Assembly (NCBI GenBank): GCA_035578175.1
Contig: JAQMRL010000001.1
Span: 185,701,283-185,765,282, forward strand
Length of the DNA stretch: 64,000 nt
DNA from: Catonia carolina
Taxonomy: Eukaryota; Arthropoda; Insecta; Hemiptera; Achilidae
Direction: 5' to 3'
The notes below the pieces were generated by a model. It was given only the letters and a program-made list of their open reading frames with translations, had not been told where the DNA came from and did not search any database. Below, piece by piece: positions 56,946-64,000 of the stretch. Made by a program: the position numbers and the translations under genes. Numbering within the stretch: position 1 is the stretch's first letter; each line of letters begins with the position of its first letter.

Positions 56946-57163
56946 AGTTTTTATGCGTACAGTACTGTATTTATTAAATCTTCATAGATTATAATAATGG
57001 TAAAATGTTCCTAAAACTATTAAACATTTAAAACGACTACAGGACTTTTCCTTCAGAACCTAACCCCATCTTTTCGTTCATATAAGGCATCATTATCCGC
57101 GGTTTTACGAACCGCGGTAACCCTCCGGAACGTAAATACCGCGGATAACGAGGGATTACTGTA

Positions 57164-60100
57164 TATTTAAAACATATTTTTATAAATTTTTGTCAACGTA
57201 CTAACAAAGTAAACACATGCTGTGATTCAGAAAATTTTAAACTTCAAATAAATGAAAAAACATCGAAATTAAAAAAAAATCATGTTGAGTTGACTACCCC
57301 TTAAATAAATTAAAAAAAATACCAATATTTTAAGTTGAGCTGAAGGTAAATGTTTTTAAAAGCAGCATTGATTATTTTAAATGCGTTATGTTGTTAAGGA
57401 CACAAAATTAAATTATGTTGTTTATTTTATTTTCTTCATTTATTAGAAATTTACTACAGGATATTGCTTTAATTCATACAAGCTGAATATGTAGTGTTAT
57501 GTAAATATCCAGTGTTATACGAGTACAAATATTTGCTCCTTCATCCAGACCGTAATTTAAACATTGAATATTGAACACGCACTTTATTTTATGTCGAAGT
57601 TTATTGTATATACTAAGTTATATTAAATATTAATAAGAAATAATTCTCAATAAGTCTAGTAAAATCAGCCAAGCTCTAATTAAGCACTAGATTCTTAAAT
57701 ATACTAGTTTGAATTGACAAACATTTGATTACTTAAATAAAATAATTCTCAACAAGGAATATTTCATACAGTAATGTTAAGTATTCACTGAATAGTGTAA
57801 AATATGACTTCGTACGCTAAGTACTACAATTTTATTTTTACTCTATCTTATCGTTTTCTCTGGTATGAAAGAAGAAGTATGATCGTTAAAAATCGATAAT
57901 CGGCTTTTCACTGATCTTATTTCATGACCCTGAGGAACTAAAAAAATTCGTTATTGAAATGATGTCCGTTCGACTATGCACGCGTGCTAGAGAGTGTAAA
58001 TTATGAAGTATTTTAGTCTCCCCCTTATTGACTACTATTCACATTGGGCTAAAACTAAACCTTAAGGTTAAATTAAGATGTGTTACAATCCTAAAAGAAT
58101 TTTTGTAGTCATGAAGATAAAAAATTAGGTCAGGAAAACATGACCTTCAAGTTTTCATGATCTGAACTTTTAATTTGGAGTTTTGTGTGGGTAAATATTA
58201 GTTGAGTACTACGCAAAATTTAAACAAAAATCTTCAAAAATAGTTTTAAAGATTTGATTACATTCCATCATAAATGGTGTATTTACTAGGTCCATTAAAA
58301 AGGCAAAAATGGTAGTACGGAAAATTTTTGGGTGAGCTTTCCTGTTATTAAAAAAAAATAGGGTTTTCGCTTATTGAAATCTTAAAATACACCTTAGGAT
58401 AAAATTTTCGATATCATGAATTAGAGAAAACTAAAAATGCTAAATATTTTTGATGATTCTTGTTTAAAAAAAGGTCTGAATCAAATTTATAAATTTCATG
58501 GAATATATTTATATTTAGGAATTTAGATACGTTTAGCTTTTGGGTATTTTAAATAATGATGAAGTTTAAATTGATAATCGAAACATTGGAAGAATGTTAA
58601 AGGTAATTACGTCTTTTTATATTTATTGATTAAAATCGTTATTATTCTCTTGAAATATTATATTTTGTGATTTTCATAGGAATTTTCTTTCTTTTGAAGA
58701 AAAATCTATTATCATTCTAGTAATGCAGTAATCAATCACTTTGCCATTGAAATCACCTACGAACAAGAAAAATAGGAGTAGTTCTAAGGGTATAAACTCG
58801 TTCATTATATTTGTGTGTGACTACGTTGTATACTTTCTTATTGTATCAGATATTAATTTTCCACTAAAAAGGTATGTTTTTTGGTTGACTATTTAAGAGA
58901 TGTTCAGATTTATAATAAGTTTTAAAACATAGCTATTAATCATTTTACTAGAGGTGCCTGAACGTTGTCTAGTTTGAATCTCGTTAGTTTACAAAAAAAA
59001 TCTTTATTATTAATTTCTGTGTTGGTAATTTATTTAATATTTAATAAGAACTGTCTACATTGTGTGTTTCTTTTACCCCTACAAAAGGTAATTTGAAACA
59101 CGTTTTTATGTCAAAGATTATACAGGCGACAATTCGTAGTTGTTTACTTGGGTTGTTAACAATCTCTTGCCTTTAGCCCGATTGGCCAGAGGGGCGTAAC
59201 TCATGCTAATAAGCGAGTATTTGCGTGACTAGCGTGACTCCTAACGGATGACTATAAGAGTGAAATGAAAGGACGTAGAACGGAGACCTAATTTGGGGCG
59301 GTGTGATGACCAAGTTCCCTCAGCGCCTCATCATTCCCTACCATTTCCTTCCTTGGAATGATAAGATCGATTGTGCCTTGTCCAACTTATTAAGAATAAT
59401 ATAAGTTACATATATGGCAGTAACAAACATTTTATATTATTTATCACTATGTGTTACCTGTACGTTGTAAAACATATTCCTGAGTAACATTAAAAGCAAT
59501 TAAAGAATGGGATATTTTTAACAATTTCTGACGTAATTTCGTACGTGTACAGAATTTAATTTGATATTAGAAGCTTAGTTTTATGTTTAGTAATAATAAT
59601 CTCATAACTTACAATAAAATCCTAATCATATTTGAAGATTTCTCTGTACGTAGACTGGACTCGTAAAATTATTTAGTTTATTTATTTTTTTCATTTATTG
59701 GGCTTCGACTGAAATGATTATTAGCCCTTGGTTTATTTATATAAAGTTGTATTAACTGTTTGATCATTGAATTCTACAATGGGTGTGAAAATTCACTTTT
59801 GTATTACGTTACGAGAGTTTTCTAGACACCAGAAAAAAATTGAACTGCACCGATTTGTTAAAATTATCCAAATTGCTCTATAGCACTTATGCTCAACACG
59901 AACATATTTTTTGTAATCTTCGTGGTGAGAACTTCATTTGATACCCATATTGTATAGGACTAAGGAAATTATTTTCTTCGACTACAGAGAGGCTAAAGTC
60001 ACCATATTGATTTTTTGACATTTCACATGTCATACAATACTCGGAGTGCTACGATGAAAAAATAGCTCATCTTTTAAAAATTAGCAAGAAGATGAATAGC

Positions 60101-60653
60101 CTACACGCACATAATCACGTCAGAAAATTAGGGCTACCCTCCTTTTTGGCTTCAACTTGGAGAGGTGAAAACTAATGCTTCATACAAATCTTTCTGAATT
60201 CCAATTCGTAGTGGATAATAACAAAAAATTAGTGGAAATTGGTAAAAATTTGCAAAAATTTACCAGATATTTCTACCGTTCATTTAGTAAATTTGTGATA
60301 ATACGTCTCAGTTGTCTGGTCATTACGATTTAACATATTTACAAAACGGTAATTTTAGTTGTAACATATGGAAAACTGTTCATGATATAGGTAATCGGGA
60401 GTCGAACCGAAAATTAGATGAACGCTCTTAATGGTTGTAGTAGAAAACAAATGTGTTGCCAGTGCCAACAACTGCTCTAACTAAATTTACATGTAAACCA
60501 ACTTATTCTGCGACCTCCCTTGCGTAGCCTATTCAAAACGAATACTTATGGAACCTTCTGTTTTTCTTCTGTGCAGTTTTTTATAAAAAAATAGATGAAG
60601 AAATTAATTTTTGTAGGCCTACTTATTAAGTCATTTAGATTTCAATATTACAT
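57164..60653. other. No gene recognised; one GC-richer block at 59130-59360
   Basis: Most is AT-rich. 57850-58200 has a distant family H-like layout (TTTTCTCTGGTATGAAAG, TTATTTCATGACCCTGAGG). 59130-59360 is richer in GC and holds CTATAAGAGTGAAA, which could be a core promoter or part of an LTR, but no element ends or coding exon are seen. 60385-60450 may be a worn SINE head on the minus strand. Confidence 0.4.
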
Positions 60654-61578
60654 AAAAATCTTGTGTTAAACACTCACACAACTTTCTCTTGCCAATGCAA
60701 ATAATTAACAATATAACCTAACATTAGTAATAAAACGTTAAAAATAAACAAAAAAACATAACCTAATTTTAATCATGAGTGAATGTTGCAAAATGAAAAT
60801 CAAACTAAATTTGGCTCGTAATACGGAAAATCACTTTCACGCTAAACTTGGCTCTGTAGAAGAAAATGATCTAAATAAAAGTTTTAGTTCTTTTAATTTT
60901 CTATAAATTTTTTTATTTAAACTTTTGTCGTAAAATGCATACTGAGGCTGAAATCATAAAAAAAATCGATTTTTTTTTACAAATTTTCGTGAAATAAAAA
61001 TAGCTAATTACCGATAAACTAAGCGTTATATAAAAACATGTTTGAACTAAAAGTTGTAGATTTTTAAATTTTGTACAACTTTTATTTATATATATATATT
61101 TTTGCGCTAAAATGCATATTAAGGCCGCAATCTTAAAAAACCTATTTTTTGCTACAAGACAACAGCCTCCCCAAGAATTTTACCAGACATGGCGCCTACC
61201 CTATTTTATAGAACATATAAAATGTTGTAAATGAGGCGATTTTAAAAAAAATTGTAAGAGCCGTTTTTTGAAAAAATTGCAAAAAAGTGAAAAATAACAC
61301 AAATAAGCTACTACTTTCGGTTGACCGATTTTGATGAAAATATTCGTGTCGGGTCCGGTAGTAGTATCTAAGTTAAGTTTCAAGTTCGTACGATACTCCG
61401 TTCTTGAGATAATCTGTTCACACAAACACACACACACACACACCAATCGCTAAAAACATGTTTTTTTGGGTTCAGGGGGTCTGAAAACGTGTAGATCCGT
61501 TGAAAACTCGATTTCGAAAAATCGACATGAAAACAATACTTTCCTTCCTATATATTTATATAGGCAAGAGAAAGAAAA
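60654..61578 (-). mobile_element. Family H repeat, copy I
   Basis: It starts AAATCTTGTGTTAAACACTC and ends GGCAAGAGAAAG at 61563-61574. It has a short AC tract (61421-61443) and the internal hairpin. The minus ORF at 61201-61446 is a read-through of the repeat. Confidence 0.87.
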
Positions 61579-61677
61579 ACTCGTCCAGACACTTTCATAT
61601 TGAAACTATTTTGGCTTATTTGGTTTATACACTAAGCACCAGAAAATACCAGCAATAATTTGTGAATTAAAAGGTCT

Positions 61678-61850
61678 GTGGGTGCCTCCGTAGCGTAGTG
61701 GTAGCTCGCTGGCCTACAACGTGGAGGTCCCGGGTTCAATTCCCGGCTAGGGCCTGGAAATTTTAACAAGTTACAGCCCAACGTTCCATTTACATAACCC
61801 ACCGCAGTTGCTAATAACCAAGCTGTTGATGCAACTATAAATAAACTAAA
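61678..61850 (+). mobile_element. tRNA-derived SINE (family S1), intact, 9-bp target duplication
   Basis: The head GCCTCCGTAGCGTAGTGGTA (A-box region) and GGTTCAATTCC at 61733-61743 (B box) are well preserved, followed by the body and an AAATAAAC/A tail. AAAAGGTCT is duplicated at 61669-61677 and 61851-61859. It is the best S1 copy here. The 77-codon minus ORF over it is chance. Confidence 0.9.
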
Positions 61851-61859
61851 AAAAGGTCT

Positions 61860-63499
61860 ATACAAAGGCTGATAACTTCAACAAATATTTTTTGTAAATT
61901 TCATTTAAATCACATTCTCAAATTCTACAATATTCAACGAAAATATTTCACTAAAGTAAAAATTAATTAAAACAACTCTTCTTCAGTTATCACAGTTCTG
62001 TTGAATATAATTCCAGAGAAAATTAATATAAATATCTCGTTATTATTAATAATTTCATTTAGTCAGTTATTTCATGCGTTACTAAACAGATCATTAGAGC
62101 AAACATGAAAAAGGAAATATGATAACAACATTCAGAATATCTCGTTAGTATTATCGAAACTCATTTTAAGTAAAACTCATTCATTTGAAACTTATTTTCT
62201 GGGTAAGACATTTCGAATCAGTTTGTTCCGTAATAAGGTCTACAATCTGTCCTAGAAAACGACTGAACATTGATACCAATTCAACCGAACTGGGTGATCA
62301 CCCACTTGTTGTCAGTCTTTAAAGTAAAGATTAGTTTTGATTTCTTTTTTTTTATTATTAGTTTCTTTGACAGTCGAATAAACATATTTATGATGTGTAC
62401 TTAAAATTTATTTCTTTTACCAAAGCATTTTCCGAGCTAACGATTTTGTTTTCCAATTGATTAGTGTCTTTTATAGACAAAACGTTAAGATGTGGTTGAT
62501 TAGTGATAATTTATATCATGTATGATATCACTTACTACTTTACAACTACGCTGAAGGTCATCGCAACACCTTATCAAGTTTCTTTACATCGTATAAATCC
62601 AAAGATCATATGGTTACACAAGTTAAAGAACAACTTAAATTCGTTTGGATATTGGCCTACCAGTGTAGATGTTTCGAGGTGGTAAGATAATAATGGTTTT
62701 ATACTTTATATGTAAATTTGTGGGCGATCTGTCTACTGGTTTCTTTTAACAAAAATCTATTGCGGTAACGCAAAAAAACAATTTAGACAAACGGCTCCTT
62801 TAATAGTTAAAAAAGGAATAAAAAATGTTAATTTTATTGCGAATACAATCTTGCTTAAGAAATTTAAAAAGTGCTTAAGGAGGGAGTCTGCCTTCAAAAA
62901 ATACTTTTTCCAATGTCAGCATAATCAAATAATTTTATTTTTTATGACATTTTCGTATAAAAAATTCCAAATTCTACCACCCACTTCTTTGTAAAAAGGG
63001 TCATGGGGTGATAAAATCGTATTTAAAAAAATACTTTTCCTATAAATTTACTTATTTGAACTACTGTCAAACTAAAGAGAAGATTCCCTTATATGATACT
63101 AACTATGTGCACAAATATTGCTTTTAAATACTTAAACAGATAATTTTTCAAATATTTGAAAAATCTAAACCGGTTTGAATTTTATTTTAATAAAAAAAAC
63201 ATACTTCAACTCATTCTACAATTTTCTCAAAAGTACAAGACCTATATATATATATATATTATATTATATTACATAATAAAAATCTCCTAAATTAATTGTT
63301 GACTACTGGTCCTAATAGTACCAACAGTTTGTTGGTGGTGGAAAGGGTAATATTTATTTACTTAATGATTATTGGCTTCTAAATGAGTTTAACCAGTGTG
63401 TGAGGACAGAGAGCCTTTGGTGTTGGAGGACAGAAGAAAGTCTTACGTAGTGAAAAGTTTTCTGAGAGTCTAATGGTTCTTTCCTGGTTTTTTGATACC
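61860..63499. other. Nothing recognised
   Basis: AT-rich with a TA repeat at 63243-63270. No coding exon or known repeat recognised. Confidence 0.4.
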
Positions 63500-64000
63500 T
63501 TTTTACTTTCTCTTGCCTATATGAATATATAGGAAGAAAAGTTTTGTTTTCATGCCGATTATTCGAAATCGAGTTTCCACTGGATCTGTACGTTTTCAGA
63601 CTCCCTGAACCCCAAAAAACATGTTTCTAGCGATTGGTGTGAGTGTGTGAACAGAATATCTCAAGAACGAAACATCGTACGAACTTGAAACGTAAGTTAG
63701 ATACCACTAGAGGACCCGACACAAACATTTTCATCAAAATTGGTCAACCGGAAGTGGTAGTTTATTCGTGTAATTTTTCACTTTTTTGCGATTTTCTCAA
63801 AAACGGCTCCTACGACTTTTTAAAAGTCGCCTCATTTACTACATGTTTTATGCTCTACAAGATAGGGTAGGCATCATGTCCACTGAAATTCTTGGGGAGG
63901 TTGTTTTCTCGTAATTAGCGGTTCTGGTAATTAGCGGTTTCTGGTTTTTTCTCACGAAAACGTGTAAAAATCGATTTTGTTTTAATATTTCAGCCTTAGT
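63500..64000 (+). mobile_element. Family H repeat, copy J, cut by the window end
   Basis: ACTTTCTCTTGCC starts at 63505. The GT tract is nearly absent (GTGTGAGTGTGTGAAC near 63639). A deletion joins GTTTTCTCGTAATTAGCGG at 63902-63930, skipping the internal hairpin, and the body continues to the window edge. Confidence 0.87.

Larger units (their letters stand above)
56214..57161 (+). mobile_element. pogo/Tigger-like DNA transposon, 948 bases, internally deleted
   Basis: The ends are CAGTAATCCCTTGGTATCCG and, inverted, CAGTAATCCCTCGTTATCCG, flanked by TA (56212-56213 and 57162-57163). The terminal sequence and TA target fit the pogo/Tigger group of Tc1/mariner. Only the tail of a transposase-like ORF remains (56781-56945). 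A 118-base hAT-type element is nested near its left end. Confidence 0.85.

Noticed and set aside
61682..61743. A tRNA gene, because of the strong A-box-like and B-box sequences
   Set aside because: The head does not form a full cloverleaf, it continues into a SINE body with an A-rich tail and the whole unit has a target duplication.
61632..61865. 77-codon minus ORF and the similar ORF at 8670-8882
   Set aside because: Both lie across S1 SINE copies and share residues only because the SINE is repeated.
15270..64000. An upstream transglutaminase exon
   Set aside because: No stretch with a donor site and a plausible N-terminal coding sequence could be supported by eye in so much repeat DNA.
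1..64000. CRISPR arrays, bacterial operons, rRNA genes or prophage
   Set aside because: No spaced direct repeats, no ribosomal RNA motifs and no bacterial gene spacing; all features are those of an animal genome.

Overview
The window looks like AT-rich, repeat-dense genomic DNA from an arthropod, most likely an insect and possibly a hemipteran (the order is a guess). The evidence is a multi-exon transglutaminase gene with GT-AG introns, Jockey-type and other LINE tails, tRNA-derived SINEs, Tc1/mariner, pogo and hAT elements, and an arthropod-style LTR promoter. There is no sign of bacterial gene organisation. Only one host gene is recognised.

Region 312-15269 (minus strand) holds seven coding exons of a transglutaminase (TGase, Tg/annulin family). 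All splice sites are canonical and the reading phases agree across every junction. The Cys-His-Asp catalytic triad is complete. The gene runs off the left edge of the window, so the C-terminal beta-barrel domains are missing. Any exon upstream of 15269 was not found. The introns are full of SINEs, LINE fragments and other repeats.

Region 15270-64000 has no convincing host coding exon and is a layered deposit of transposable elements. The dominant one (called family H here) is a repeat of about 0.9-1.1 kb with at least ten near-complete and four partial copies, roughly one sixth of the window. It has 13-bp subterminal inverted repeats, an internal GT/AC microsatellite, a conserved internal hairpin and a 3' terminal stem-loop in a T-rich context. 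This is the layout known for Helentron-derived non-autonomous elements (HINE/DINE-1 type). I propose it as a family of that kind; no search was possible.

Other well-supported elements are: a 760-bp solo LTR with an ATAT target duplication and a TATA/Inr promoter; the end of a second related LTR; a 2.3-kb mariner-superfamily element with terminal inverted repeats of about 475 bp and a decayed transposase; a 948-bp pogo/Tigger-like element that keeps a C-terminal PIP-box-like tail; a 118-bp hAT-type MITE nested inside it with a perfect 8-bp target duplication; tRNA-derived SINEs of two families with target duplications; a 400-bp interspersed family (family R here) that has served as a target for further insertions; and 3' tails of several LINEs, two of them with clear target duplications.

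The elements most likely to affect the host gene are the inverted family H copies on either side of the first visible coding exon of the transglutaminase. Most long ORFs in the window are artefacts of microsatellites or decayed transposons.
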